Below, in pieces: positions 15,603 through 23,721 of a stretch of DNA of 40,251 bases (position 1 is the first letter of the stretch; each line of letters opens with the position of its first letter). The notes under the pieces were generated by a model that saw nothing but the letters and a program-made list of their open reading frames with translations, ran no database searches and had not been told where the DNA came from. The translations under genes were made by a program, and so were the position numbers. This DNA comes from Clostridia bacterium (GTDB lineage: Bacteria; Bacillota_A; Clostridia; Lachnospirales; Cellulosilyticaceae), in assembly GCA_029239935.1 (NCBI GenBank), contig JARBTY010000011.1, positions 1 to 40,251 of the forward strand, read 5' to 3'.

Positions 15603-16592
15603 TTAGCTACGAGATACATAGGTTATAAGTTTATGAAAGACTGGGTTATCTGACTCCATTTGATAAGCTCTTCCAAAATCCGCTTTGGCCCTTTCACTAT
15701 CCCCTAGGTTATAGTAAGCTATCCCTCTTTCAGCTATCGCCTGGGCATCTTTTTTGTTTTTTGATATATAACTGTCTAAATAGTCTATGCAGGCTCTATA
15801 ATCCTCTCTAAGTCCATATAAAAGTCCCATGCAATAACATGCCTCTTCGTGCGCTTCATCCAGTTCTAATAGCCTTTTATAAACCTCAAGCGCCTCATCA
15901 TACATCTTGAGACTCAGTAAAATACTGCCCTTACATTCATAGCCCATCGTTAAATCAGGCTCTATACTGATAGCTTTGTTAAAACATCTTAAGGCTTTCC
16001 CATATAAATCCTTTGCCAAAAACTCATCTGCCTTCGCAAAATACATCTCATATTCTGCAAAATTCAAAATAGATTCTGCCGTTAAGTCCTTCTCTTCTAA
16101 AAGGAAATTAAACTTCTCTCCCCCATAGTTGTGTATATACATAGCAACATCCTTTATAAGCTTTTCATCCTTCTCAAAGCATACACTTTCTGCCGTCTCT
16201 TTTATATCAAACGCTCTAAGTTCTACTGGAAGCAGTGTACAGTTTTCAGCTTTTGCTGTAATAGTGTAGTTAAATTCTATTCTATCACTATCTAGCGTCA
16301 AAAAACTTTTTAGTTCCTTATAGACTCTGGCCTTCTTATACCAGCCTATGATTTTGTTTTCGCTTTCTCTATTTTTGGCAGTCCACACCACAAGAACATC
16401 TTCTGCAACAGAGTCCTCTGGTGTTCCTCCTTCTATGTTTTCTATGGCAATCTGTTCCAGTCCCTCGCCATATCCATAGTAATAGCCGTTGACATTTTGA
16501 AAATTATAGCCGCATAAAGGTACTGCCTTTTCTTCATCCCCTTCACCTACATAATATTTCATCCATGGTATATTGATAAATGCTATTTTCAT
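15603..16592 (-). CDS. TPR protein with unrecognised N-terminal domain
   Basis: The 329-residue cytosolic protein has two parts. Residues 1 to about 150 form a compact domain I cannot name; notable blocks are MKIAFINIPWMKYYVGEG, CGYNFQNVNGYYYGYGEG, DVLVVWTAKN and KIIGWYKKARVYKE. Residues about 190-325 are three to four tetratricopeptide repeats (ALRCFNKAISIEPDLTMGYE, ALEVYKRLLELDEAHEEACY, CIDYLDSYISKNKKDAQAIA). A GGGAGATGACGAG leader precedes the ATG. It lies between the FliB-like gene (65-base gap) and queH. The KIIGWYKKARVY segment resembles a block I have seen in nuclease-associated or sensor proteins, but I cannot assign it. Confidence 0.8.
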   Translation of the reverse strand: MKIAFINIPWMKYYVGEGDEEKAVPLCGYNFQNVNGYYYGYGEGLEQIAIENIEGGTPEDSVAEDVLVVWTAKNRESENKIIGWYKKARVYKELKSFLTLDSDRIEFNYTITAKAENCTLLPVELRAFDIKETAESVCFEKDEKLIKDVAMYIHNYGGEKFNFLLEEKDLTAESILNFAEYEMYFAKADEFLAKDLYGKALRCFNKAISIEPDLTMGYECKGSILLSLKMYDEALEVYKRLLELDEAHEEACYCMGLLYGLREDYRACIDYLDSYISKNKKDAQAIAERGIAYYNLGDSERAKADFGRAYQMESDNPVFHKLITYVSRS

Positions 16593-16657
16593 CTCGTCAT
16601 CTCCCTATTCTATATGCACCCTATCAGTCATTAAGTGTTTTCTAATGATAGTATAAT

Positions 16658-17824
16658 CTATTTGTTTTGCTTCGTAAATTTCAAAATATTCTTGAATGTC
16701 TCATCCTCGTGGTCAAAGGCTTTAGATAGGGACTGAATCAGTTTAACAACTGCTTCAGCTGTTATCTCCCCCTGACTACACGCCGTGCCTATAAGATGCA
16801 TTCTAATCAGCCTATAGTATAGCTCCATACGTTCAAAACTTTGGAGTGGACTCTCTGTATCCAGTGGTACACATCTTTCAAACACATAATTGACAAAATA
16901 GTTTTCTATCATATACCCTTTCTCATGGATAAAAGGCAGATAATATTTTTCATATCCTTCTTTATATTTTTTACCCGCTAAGGAGAAATCCGTTTTACTT
17001 TCAAGTCCTAGTCCTAAAAGCATCTCCTCTAAACATTCACCATATCTTTTAGCTTTGATTTTCTTTTGATCCTTTAAGGCCTTAAGCTCTAATGCCAGCG
17101 CCATCTCACCACTCACATCATAATCAAGTGACTTAGTCTTGCTTTTATGATGGCTTTCTAAAAACAACGGGATTTTCTTGAAAAGCTGTGGCACTGTATG
17201 ATTCTCTATGCCTTGCATAAATGCTTCTAGCCGCGCCATTCTCTCTTCTAAGGTGTAGATTCTGTTTTGCAGGATAGTGATGATGCCTTCCCTTAGCTTA
17301 AAAAAATAATCTTGCCACCTATAAGGCTTAAGGTGATGGACTGTTAACTGTAGATTGAGTGATTTTATTTTTTCCTTTGATTTCAATTCCACAAATTTCA
17401 TAGGCTCTTTGTTTAACAAAATGAGTCTTGCTGCCTCAGGACAAGATCCTATTAAGGCATATTCCAAAGTATTATTAATCTTATTGATGGTTCTTGGGTA
17501 AAGCGTGCAGGTATCACTTAAATAGTTTTCTCCCAGCGTACTGTAAATATCACATAAGCCTTGTTTGGACAAAAATGCACAGTTGCCGTTTTTGAGTTTG
17601 ATTTTGGCGGCATATCCATAGGCTGTTTGAGAACGCTTGGACACAATTTCTTTATCTAATCTGGCTTTAATGGTCTTATCTTTCACTTTTCTATATTTTT
17701 TGTAAGTCTCTTCATCTATAAAAATCGACCATCCCGCACAGCAGGTATCCTCGCAGGCTCCCCCTATACACATAAAATGTTTGATGTATTCAGGTCCTAT
17801 TATTTTTTCATATGTCTGTTCCAC
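16658..17824 (-). CDS. Flagellin lysine-N-methylase-like protein (FliB family)
   Basis: The 388-residue protein has the cysteine-rich N-terminus of the FliB family: CIGGACEDTCCAGWSIFID at about residues 19-37, CAFLSKQGLCDIYSTLGENY at about 93-112, SDTCTLYPR and GSCPEAARLIL. In Salmonella FliB methylates flagellin lysines; in Clostridia homologues are common and often unlinked to flagella. The cysteines probably bind a metal cluster and the C-terminal half is mainly helical. The start is GTG, with AGGAG eleven bases before it. No flagellar structural gene is in the window, so the substrate is unknown. Confidence 0.85.
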   Translation of the reverse strand: MEQTYEKIIGPEYIKHFMCIGGACEDTCCAGWSIFIDEETYKKYRKVKDKTIKARLDKEIVSKRSQTAYGYAAKIKLKNGNCAFLSKQGLCDIYSTLGENYLSDTCTLYPRTINKINNTLEYALIGSCPEAARLILLNKEPMKFVELKSKEKIKSLNLQLTVHHLKPYRWQDYFFKLREGIITILQNRIYTLEERMARLEAFMQGIENHTVPQLFKKIPLFLESHHKSKTKSLDYDVSGEMALALELKALKDQKKIKAKRYGECLEEMLLGLGLESKTDFSLAGKKYKEGYEKYYLPFIHEKGYMIENYFVNYVFERCVPLDTESPLQSFERMELYYRLIRMHLIGTACSQGEITAEAVVKLIQSLSKAFDHEDETFKNILKFTKQNK

Positions 17825-18038
17825 TGATTCTTATTCTCCTTGTATAGTGCTTATTCTATTTTAATACCAAGCTATTTCCCTGTCCAGTTTCTTCTGACCT
17901 GATAGACACTTATCTATTAATTTTATAAATTAGCTGTTTCTTTTTTTTCCATTTAAAGTTATAATAACCCATGAGAAGAGAAATAATAGAGACGATATCT
18001 AGTTTCTCAATAAACCTATATAAAATGGAGGGTACATT

Positions 18039-18902
18039 ATGTTAGTTTCTGCTAAAGAAATGTTAAACAAGGCTAAAGAGGGAAAATATGCCGTTGGCCA
18101 ATTTAACATCAATAACTTAGAATGGACAAAAGCTGTTTTATTAACTGCTGAGGAGAATAAATCCCCTGTAATCTTAGGCGTATCTGAAGGTGCCGGAAAA
18201 TATATGGGTGGCTATAAAACAATCGTTGGCATGGTAAACGGTATGCTCGAAGACTTAAAAATTACTGTTCCTGTTGCACTGCACTTAGATCACGGCAGCT
18301 ATGAAGGTTCTTTAAAAGTTATTGAAGCTGGATTTTCTTCAGTTATGTTTGATGGTTCTCATTACTCAATTGAAGAAAATATCCAAAAAACAACAGAGCT
18401 TATCAAAATTACTGAAGCTAAAGGCCTTTCTTTAGAAGCAGAGGTTGGTTCAATCGGCGGCGAAGAAGATGGGGTTGTTGGTGCTGGTGAAATAGCTGAT
18501 GCTGCAGAGTGTAAACTTATAGCTGATTTAGGCGTTACAATGCTTGCTGCTGGTATCGGTAACATCCACGGAAAATATCCTGAGAACTGGAAAGGTCTTG
18601 ACTTTACTGCCTTAGCTGCTATCAAAGATTCTACAGGCGACGTACCTTTAGTTTTACACGGTGGAACGGGTATTCCTGAGGAAATGATACAAAAAGCTAT
18701 CTCTTTAGGGGTTGCAAAAATCAATGTTAATACTGAATGTCAATTATCTTTTGCAGAAGGTACTCGTAAATATATTGAAGCTGGCAAAGACTTACAAGGC
18801 AAAGGATTTGATCCACGTAAACTATTAGCTCCTGGTTTTGAAGCTATTAAAGCTACAGTTAAAGAAAAAATGGAGTTATTCGGTTCAGTTAATAAAGCTT
18901 AA
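18039..18902 (+). CDS. fba: Fructose-bisphosphate aldolase, class II
   Basis: This zinc enzyme splits fructose 1,6-bisphosphate in glycolysis. The 287-residue protein starts MLVSAKEMLNKAKEGKYAVGQFNINN, typical of the FbaA/GatY group. Zinc and catalytic motifs are VALHLDHGS (Asp and His), EAEVGSIGGEEDG, GIGNIHGKYP (His), VLHGGTGIPEE (His) and KINVNTEC for phosphate binding. GGAGGG lies six bases before the ATG and a TATAAT at 17960-17965 is the probable -10, with only a weak -35. The gene stands alone between a FliB-like gene and the bidirectional terminator. Codon use is markedly optimised, fitting high expression. Tagatose-bisphosphate aldolase is a less likely alternative. Confidence 0.95.
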   Translation: MLVSAKEMLNKAKEGKYAVGQFNINNLEWTKAVLLTAEENKSPVILGVSEGAGKYMGGYKTIVGMVNGMLEDLKITVPVALHLDHGSYEGSLKVIEAGFSSVMFDGSHYSIEENIQKTTELIKITEAKGLSLEAEVGSIGGEEDGVVGAGEIADAAECKLIADLGVTMLAAGIGNIHGKYPENWKGLDFTALAAIKDSTGDVPLVLHGGTGIPEEMIQKAISLGVAKINVNTECQLSFAEGTRKYIEAGKDLQGKGFDPRKLLAPGFEAIKATVKEKMELFGSVNKA

Positions 18903-18917
18903 TTGAAGTTGTGTCAC

Positions 18918-18960
18918 AAAAAAACGCCTCAGAATCCATTGATTACTGAGGCGTTTTTTT
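18918..18960. terminator. Bidirectional terminator between fba and cspA
   Basis: Arms AAAAAAACGCCTCAG (18918-18932) and CTGAGGCGTTTTTTT (18946-18960) pair perfectly, with T-runs for both strands. It ends the aldolase gene and the converging cold-shock gene. Confidence 0.93.
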
Positions 18961-18972
18961 ATGAAACAAATC

Positions 18973-19173
18973 TTATAATTTAGTTACGTTTGCAGCTTGA
19001 GCGCCACGGTTTCCTTGAGTAATTTCGAAGCTAACTTTTTGTCCTTCTTCAAGTGATTTGTATCCATCTCCTGTGATAGCTGAAAAATGTACGAATACAT
19101 CATCTCCGCCTGCATATTCAATAAATCCAAATCCTTTTTCTGCGTTAAACCATTTTACTGTACCTTTTTCCAT
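18973..19173 (-). CDS. cspA: Cold-shock protein, CspA family
   Basis: The 66-residue single-domain protein binds single-stranded RNA and DNA and acts as an RNA chaperone. It starts [20 protein letters not shown], containing the RNP1 motif KGFGFIEY, and has RNP2 VFVHFSAI and the C-terminal [14 protein letters not shown] longer frame goes back to 19260, but GGAGG lies 7 bases before the ATG at 19173 and the extension is AT-rich leader, so 19173 is the start. The probable -10 is at 19263-19268, giving a leader of about 80 bases, and two palindromes flank that promoter. It shares a terminator with fba. Confidence 0.96.
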   Translation of the reverse strand: MEKGTVKWFNAEKGFGFIEYAGGDDVFVHFSAITGDGYKSLEEGQKVSFEITQGNRGAQAANVTKL

Positions 19174-19230
19174 GATAAAGCCTCCAACATATATTGTTTT
19201 AGTATATTTAATATTTCTTTGGAAAAAAAT

Positions 19231-19290
19231 ATTCACATATTGTGACAAACTATACAACACTTATTATATAATCCCTCACAATATGTGAAT
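19231..19290. promoter_or_regulatory. cspA promoter region with paired palindromic sites
   Basis: ATTCACATATTGTGA (19231-19245) and TCACAATATGTGAAT (19276-19290) are perfect 15-base inverted copies, 30 bases apart. Each arm is itself a palindrome, TCACA-N3-TGTGA, so the region is best read as two copies of a 13-bp operator 43 bases apart, about four helical turns. The -10 (TATAAT on the minus strand, 19268-19263) lies between them, so one site is upstream of -10 and the other just after the start. This is a repressor-loop geometry. Confidence 0.6.
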
Positions 19291-19426
19291 CATAAATGTA
19301 ATATTAAGTATCCTTAAATAGTGTATCATACTTTAATAAAAATTTCCATACTTAATTTTATTGAAAAACAATTAATTTATAAGTAAGGCAGATACTCTAA
19401 TTTTTATATATTAGGTGAAATTTACC

Positions 19427-19456
19427 AGAATAATAAAATTCAATCTGCACATATTA
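19427..19456 (+). promoter_or_regulatory. Sigma-G-like promoter of the spore protein gene
   Basis: AGAATA (19427-19432) and CATATTA (19450-19456) are 17 bases apart. Sigma-F/G promoters have roughly TGAATA-N17/18-CATWHTA, so only one base differs. The expected start is near 19464. Forespore expression is what an alpha/beta spore protein needs. Confidence 0.55.
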
Positions 19457-19463
19457 ATACCAT

Positions 19464-19515
19464 GGAAGGTATAAAATGCTTAATCCCTCCTAAGAATTAA
19501 ATATTTTATACTTCC
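19464..19515 (+). other. Leader hairpin of the spore protein transcript
   Basis: GGAAGGTATAAAATGCTTAAT (19464-19484, written with its complement at 19496-19515) forms a stem of about 20 bp with one bulged G and two mismatches. The loop reads CCCTCCTAAGA. The stem would begin at or next to the predicted transcript start, and CCCTC in the loop (19485-19489) is complementary to GAGGG of the ribosome site (19534-19538). Confidence 0.55.
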
Positions 19516-19548
19516 TTAAAATAAACCAACCTAGAGGGGGACAAAATT

Positions 19549-19713
19549 ATGTCAAACAAACAAGCTTTTGAATCTATGAAATATGAAGTTGCCAAAGAAG
19601 TTGGAGTTCCATTAAAACAAGGTTACAATGGTGACCTTACAGCAAGAGAAGCTGGAAAAATTGGTGGAACAATTGTCCAAAAAGTATTTGAAAGCTACAA
19701 AGGTTCAAAATAA
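19549..19713 (+). CDS. Small acid-soluble spore protein, alpha/beta type
   Basis: This 54-residue protein binds and protects DNA in dormant spores and is degraded at germination. It starts MSNKQAFESMKYEVAKEVGV; MKYEVAKEVGV contains the expected GPR protease cleavage site after the Glu, and LTAREAGKIGGTIVQKV is the DNA-binding C-terminal signature (the conserved GxxGG of the family). It is slightly shorter than the usual 60-70 residues. AGAGGGGG lies 8 bases before the ATG. A sigma-G-like promoter and a leader hairpin precede it, and a terminator at 19724-19779 follows. Its length hid it from a 60-residue ORF threshold. Confidence 0.95.
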   Translation: MSNKQAFESMKYEVAKEVGVPLKQGYNGDLTAREAGKIGGTIVQKVFESYKGSK

Positions 19714-19723
19714 TTGAGGCATT

Positions 19724-19779
19724 AAGATAAGGGTGGCCGTTCAACAGTCGTAAGACTTTGGGCGGCTGCCCTTTATCTT
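19724..19779. terminator. Bidirectional terminator after the spore protein gene
   Basis: Outer arms 19724-19739 and 19763-19779 pair with two G-U wobbles and one bulge; an inner AGTC-GTAA-GACT hairpin sits in the loop. It ends the spore protein gene and, on the minus strand, the dehydrogenase gene whose stop is at 19780. Confidence 0.75.
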
Positions 19780-20736
19780 TTATACAATTCTATTTCTGGA
19801 TTCGTTTTTAAAATAAGCTTGTATGTTTTGTACAATCTCTTTTATAAGTCTTGTTCTGGCTTCTACACTAGCCCAAGCAATATGAGGGGTGATAAGGAGC
19901 TTTGATTGATCCGCTACTGTAAACAGCGGGTTGTTTCTGTCTATAGGCTCTTTTTCGAGTACGTCAAGTCCTGCTGCTGCTATAAGGTTTTCATTAAGTG
20001 CTTTAGCAAGATCTCCTTCACTAACGATACCACCTCTTCCTAAATTCAGCAGTATCGTCTCTTTTTTCATTTGCCCTAGCTCATTATAGCCTATCAACCC
20101 TTTAGTCTTCTCATTAAAAGGTGCATGGATAGAGATAATATCACTTTCTGCCAAAAGGGTCTTTAAATCCACTCTTTGATAGTCAGAACTGTTATTCTCA
20201 CCGGAAGTCGAATAATAAATAACCTTTGCCCCAAAAGCATCTGCAATTTTAGCCACTTCCCTGCCTATAGCACCCATTCCTATAATACCGATGGTCTTGG
20301 ATGCCAATTCATGAAATGGCCATGCGATAAAAGCAAATGTCTGACTGTCTGCATAGTGTTTGCTCTTTACATATTCATCATAACTTTTAAGATGCTCAAG
20401 CAGATAGAAGAGCATAGCAAAAGCATGCTGTGCTACACTTTTAGTGGAATAGCCTGCAACATTAGCTACCCCTATTCCTGCTTTTTTGGCGTACGCTATA
20501 TCTATGTTATTGTAGCCTGTAGCTGTTAAGGCTATAAGCTTTAGGTTATCAGCATTTTTTAAATTATTTTCATTTAAAACAACTTTATTGGTAATGATCA
20601 CGTCTACATCTTTAATCCGCTCTTCTACCTGCTCTGGGCTGGTAAGCTCATAGACAATAAGTTCCCCGCATACTTCAATAGGGTCAACTTTTATATCTTT
20701 TCCAAGGGTCAGTGCGTCTAATATACATATTTTCAT
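19780..20736 (-). CDS. D-isomer specific 2-hydroxyacid dehydrogenase
   Basis: The 318-residue NAD-dependent enzyme belongs to the family of glycerate/hydroxypyruvate, D-lactate and related dehydrogenases. The Rossmann motif GIIGMGAIGREVAKIADAFG is at about residue 145; the catalytic Arg is in LNLGRGGIV, the Glu in LDVLEKEP and the His in ITPHIAWAS, all present. TATGYNNIDI and NVAGYSTKSVAQHAFAM match the HprA/glycerate dehydrogenase branch, the best guess. A longer frame starts at 20760, but AAAGGAG falls between the two and gives the MKICILDAL start. It is a single gene between two terminators, with a T-rich AT spacer upstream. Confidence 0.9.
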   Translation of the reverse strand: MKICILDALTLGKDIKVDPIEVCGELIVYELTSPEQVEERIKDVDVIITNKVVLNENNLKNADNLKLIALTATGYNNIDIAYAKKAGIGVANVAGYSTKSVAQHAFAMLFYLLEHLKSYDEYVKSKHYADSQTFAFIAWPFHELASKTIGIIGMGAIGREVAKIADAFGAKVIYYSTSGENNSSDYQRVDLKTLLAESDIISIHAPFNEKTKGLIGYNELGQMKKETILLNLGRGGIVSEGDLAKALNENLIAAAGLDVLEKEPIDRNNPLFTVADQSKLLITPHIAWASVEARTRLIKEIVQNIQAYFKNESRNRIV

Positions 20737-20805
20737 ATCATTTCTCCTTTTATCAATCATTTTCTGTATGTAAACATTGTATCATTCCACTTTAAATCCC
20801 ACAAT

Positions 20806-20841
20806 AAAATAATCCAACTTAAATTTCAAGTTGGATATTTT
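20806..20841 (-). terminator. Terminator of the xylFGH operon
   Basis: ATCCAACTT (20812-20820) pairs with AAGTTGGAT (20828-20836) around a 7-base loop, and flanking AAAAT/ATTTT extends the stem with one bulge. On the minus strand it is followed by TTATTTTATTG. It lies 30 bases after the xylH stop. Confidence 0.8.
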
Positions 20842-20868
20842 ATAGTTCATTCAGTTTACAAAAAGCTA

Positions 20869-22101
20869 TTATGCTGATTTCTTTCTTGTCAGCGTATCAA
20901 CTCTTACAGCTAATAGCAATATGAGTCCTTTAATAATGTATTGAAAGGTTATATCTACGTTCATAAGACTCATACCATTGTTTAAGGTTGCCATAACAAG
21001 TGCTCCTATCATTGCCCCTATTACAGTGCCTTCGCCTCCCATAGAGCTTGCACCGCCTATATAGCAGGCTGCAATGGCATCTAACTCAAACAAGTTGCCT
21101 GCTGAAGCCGTAGCTGAATTTAACCTGCCGGTAAAAACGATACCTGCCACCCCAGACAAAAATCCCATGATAACAAATATAAGCAGCGTTACTTTTTGTA
21201 TGTTAATCCCCGATAATTTGGCCGCATCCATATTCCCTCCAATAGCATAAATATATCGGCCAAATATCGTCTTATTGGTTATAAAAGAAAACACTGCAAT
21301 CAGTATGAGCAGAAGTAAAATGGAGTAAGGAATACCTCTATACGTAGCCATAACGATAAAGAGCACTGCCAGCATGCCTGACACTACTACCAATTTAGCG
21401 ATTTCAAGCGAAAGGGGTAATACTTCGAATTGATATTTTACTACCCTTTCTTTTCTTTTTCTGGCCTCTAGGATAACATATCCAATGATAATAGCACCGC
21501 CTATAAGCAATGTCGTGATGTTAATTTGACCTTCCACGCCACCGCCCATTAGGTTGGGAATATACCCTTGGCCAATCGCCTTAAAGCTTTCACTCATTGG
21601 CGCTATGGTCTGCCCCTTTGTGACATAGATAACTCCTCCTCTAAAGATCATCATGCCGGCCAAAGATACGATAAATGCAGGGACCTTTTGATAAGCTACC
21701 CAATAACCTTGCCAAAGTCCCACCATTATACCTACCCCTAAAGCCACGATTATAACAGGAATCGTATCCCACCCTGCTTTTACTTGCAGAACAGCTGCAA
21801 TGGCTCCCGTAAACCCTGCAACAGATCCAATGGACAGATCGATATGCCCGGCTATAATAATAAGTACCATCCCACAAGCAAGAATGGCAATAGTGGCGGT
21901 TTGAAGAAATAAATTTGAAAGATTTCTAGACGTCAAAAATACTCCGTCTGTCAGCAATGAAAAAATAAGGCCTATGGTGATGAGCGCGATGAACATAGTG
22001 TACTGCTTGATATTAGCTTTCATAGAACGCTTTAATATTTGCATTACATTTTGTGTATTGACACTTTGCATTTCTTTGTTAACTGTTTTAAGTTCTGACA
22101 T
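20869..22101 (-). CDS. xylH: Sugar ABC transporter permease, XylH type
   Basis: The 410-residue integral membrane protein forms the channel of a monosaccharide importer (CUT2 family). It is strongly hydrophobic, with about ten membrane segments, for example MFIALITIGLIFSLLTDGVF, ATIAILACGMVLIIIAGHID and GIVFTGRLNSA; AGHIDLSIGSVAGFTGAIAA and DAIAACYIGGASSMGGEGTV are the conserved BPD_transp_2 permease motifs. An insertion of about 60 residues around 190-250 containing charged EARKRKERVVKYQ is typical of XylH versus RbsC. An ATG at 22122 exists, but GGAGGG lies inside that extension, so MSELKTV at 22101 is chosen. It follows xylG with a one-base gap. Confidence 0.93.
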   Translation of the reverse strand: MSELKTVNKEMQSVNTQNVMQILKRSMKANIKQYTMFIALITIGLIFSLLTDGVFLTSRNLSNLFLQTATIAILACGMVLIIIAGHIDLSIGSVAGFTGAIAAVLQVKAGWDTIPVIIVALGVGIMVGLWQGYWVAYQKVPAFIVSLAGMMIFRGGVIYVTKGQTIAPMSESFKAIGQGYIPNLMGGGVEGQINITTLLIGGAIIIGYVILEARKRKERVVKYQFEVLPLSLEIAKLVVVSGMLAVLFIVMATYRGIPYSILLLLILIAVFSFITNKTIFGRYIYAIGGNMDAAKLSGINIQKVTLLIFVIMGFLSGVAGIVFTGRLNSATASAGNLFELDAIAACYIGGASSMGGEGTVIGAMIGALVMATLNNGMSLMNVDITFQYIIKGLILLLAVRVDTLTRKKSA

Positions 22102-22102
22102 C

Positions 22103-23635
22103 TTACATCCCTCCTGTTGCATAATACATTACTTTTTCCTGCGTTGCTTCATCTCTATTGAGTTCACCTGTTATTTTCCCTTTATTCATAACAAGAATTC
22201 TGTCACTCATTCCTAATATTTCTGGTAACTCAGATGAAATCATAATAACACACACGCCTTTTTTAGCCAAATCGTTCATAATCATATAAATTTCATATTT
22301 CGCCCCAACGTCAATCCCTCTTGTGGGCTCATCTAATATCAGAATTTTAGGATCTGTCATCAGCCACTTGGCAATAGCCACTTTTTGCTGATTGCCCCCG
22401 CTTAGGTTACCTACCTTCTGCTCAATAGACGGTGTCTTTGTTTTTAATGCATGGACATATCCCGTTACTACATTGATTTCTTTATTTTCATCGATGACCT
22501 GCCCCTTGCTGATTTTTTCCAGTGCAGCAAGGGTATTATTGTATTTTATATCCATAGATAGTATTAAGCCCTTCCCTTTTCTGTCTTCCGACAAATAACT
22601 GATCCCATTTTTGATAGCATCTTTAGGATTATTAATCACTACCTTATTACTTTCAATTTTGATTTCACCTGCTTTTTTGATGCCATATGCACCTATAAGA
22701 CTCATGACAAACTCTGTTCTTCCAGCTCCCATCAACCCTGCTATTCCTAATATTTCCCCTCTTTTAGCCTTAAGGTTAATACCATCTATAACCACTTTAT
22801 CAGGTATCTCTGGTGAATGAATGGTCCAATCCTTTACTTCAAGCACTGTTTCCCCTGGCCTCGTATCGATAACTGGAAACCTATTAGTCAGCTGTCTTCC
22901 TACCATATTGGTAATCATCGTCTGCTCTGTAAAACGTTCATTTTTATCATTCATGTTTCGGGTGGCTACTGTCTGGCCATCTCTTAAAATCGTCACGGTA
23001 TCTGCTATTTCTATAACCTCATGAAGTTTATGAGAAATATAAATACACGTTACGCCTTTCTCTTTTAATTCCTTTAAAATCATAATCAGATTTTCTGAAT
23101 CTTCTTCATTAAGGGCTGCCGTTGGCTCATCCAATATAAGGATATCTACATTTTTTGACAGTGCTTTTGCTATCTCCACTAACTGCTGCTTACCTATTCC
23201 AAGCTCTAAAACTTTTGTTTCCACACTATCTTCTAACTTAACTTCCTTCAAAATCTTTTTAGCATCTGTTATGGTTTTATTCCAGTTAATAATACCTGTT
23301 TTAGCTTTTTCATTGCCTAGAAAAATATTTTCTGCAATATTAAACTGCTTAACAAGGGTAAGCTCTTGATAGATGATAGCTATTCCAATTTTTTCACTAT
23401 CTTTAATCCTCTCAAAATGCTGCACACTTCCTTTTACGATAACTTCACCCGTATAAGTATGATGTGGATATACCCCTGATAGGACTTTCATAAGCGTTGA
23501 CTTTCCAGCGCCATTTTCCCCTACCAGTGCGTGTATCTCTCCTTTTTTCACTTTAAAGGACACATTATCTAGAGCCTTAACACCCGGAAATTCTTTCGTT
23601 ATATTTTTCATCTCAAGGATATAGTCGCTCATCAT
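22103..23635 (-). CDS. xylG: Sugar ABC transporter ATP-binding protein, XylG type
   Basis: The 510-residue protein carries two ABC ATPase domains in tandem, as in all CUT2 importers. Domain 1 has Walker A GENGAGKST at about residue 39, a signature-like LGIGKQQLVEIAKAL and Walker B ILILDEPTAAL; domain 2 has a degenerate Walker A GLMGAGRTE, signature LSGGNQQKVAIAKWL and ILILDEPTRGIDVG. Only domain 1 has a full Walker A, which is normal for this group. GVYPHHTYTGEVIVKG resembles the xylose/ChvE-linked XylG/GguA branch more than RbsA. GGAG stands before the paired ATGs; 23632 is an equally possible start. Confidence 0.94.
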   Translation of the reverse strand: MMSDYILEMKNITKEFPGVKALDNVSFKVKKGEIHALVGENGAGKSTLMKVLSGVYPHHTYTGEVIVKGSVQHFERIKDSEKIGIAIIYQELTLVKQFNIAENIFLGNEKAKTGIINWNKTITDAKKILKEVKLEDSVETKVLELGIGKQQLVEIAKALSKNVDILILDEPTAALNEEDSENLIMILKELKEKGVTCIYISHKLHEVIEIADTVTILRDGQTVATRNMNDKNERFTEQTMITNMVGRQLTNRFPVIDTRPGETVLEVKDWTIHSPEIPDKVVIDGINLKAKRGEILGIAGLMGAGRTEFVMSLIGAYGIKKAGEIKIESNKVVINNPKDAIKNGISYLSEDRKGKGLILSMDIKYNNTLAALEKISKGQVIDENKEINVVTGYVHALKTKTPSIEQKVGNLSGGNQQKVAIAKWLMTDPKILILDEPTRGIDVGAKYEIYMIMNDLAKKGVCVIMISSELPEILGMSDRILVMNKGKITGELNRDEATQEKVMYYATGGM

Positions 23636-23668
23636 ATTTACTCCGATCTTTATATTTTTATCATTAAA

Positions 23669-23685
23669 GGGAGATTTACTCTCCC
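23669..23685 (-). other. Intercistronic hairpin between xylF and xylG
   Basis: GGGAGA (23669-23674) and TCTCCC (23680-23685) form a 6-bp stem with a 5-base loop in the 86-base gap. Such hairpins after binding-protein genes often stabilise the upstream message or partly stop transcription so that more binding protein than ATPase is made. No strong T-run follows, so it is not a full terminator. Confidence 0.5.
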
Positions 23686-23721
23686 TCTCATGCTGTATTT
23701 AGATCTTAATCAGATACTATT

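Noticed and set aside
19174..19260. 29-residue N-terminal extension of the cold-shock protein.
   Set aside because: It lies upstream of the GGAGG site; cold-shock proteins start at MEKGTVKWF.
19464..19515. The stem upstream of the spore protein gene as a plain terminator.
   Set aside because: No rightward gene precedes it, the stem is AT-rich and no T-run follows; placement at the predicted transcript start fits a leader better.
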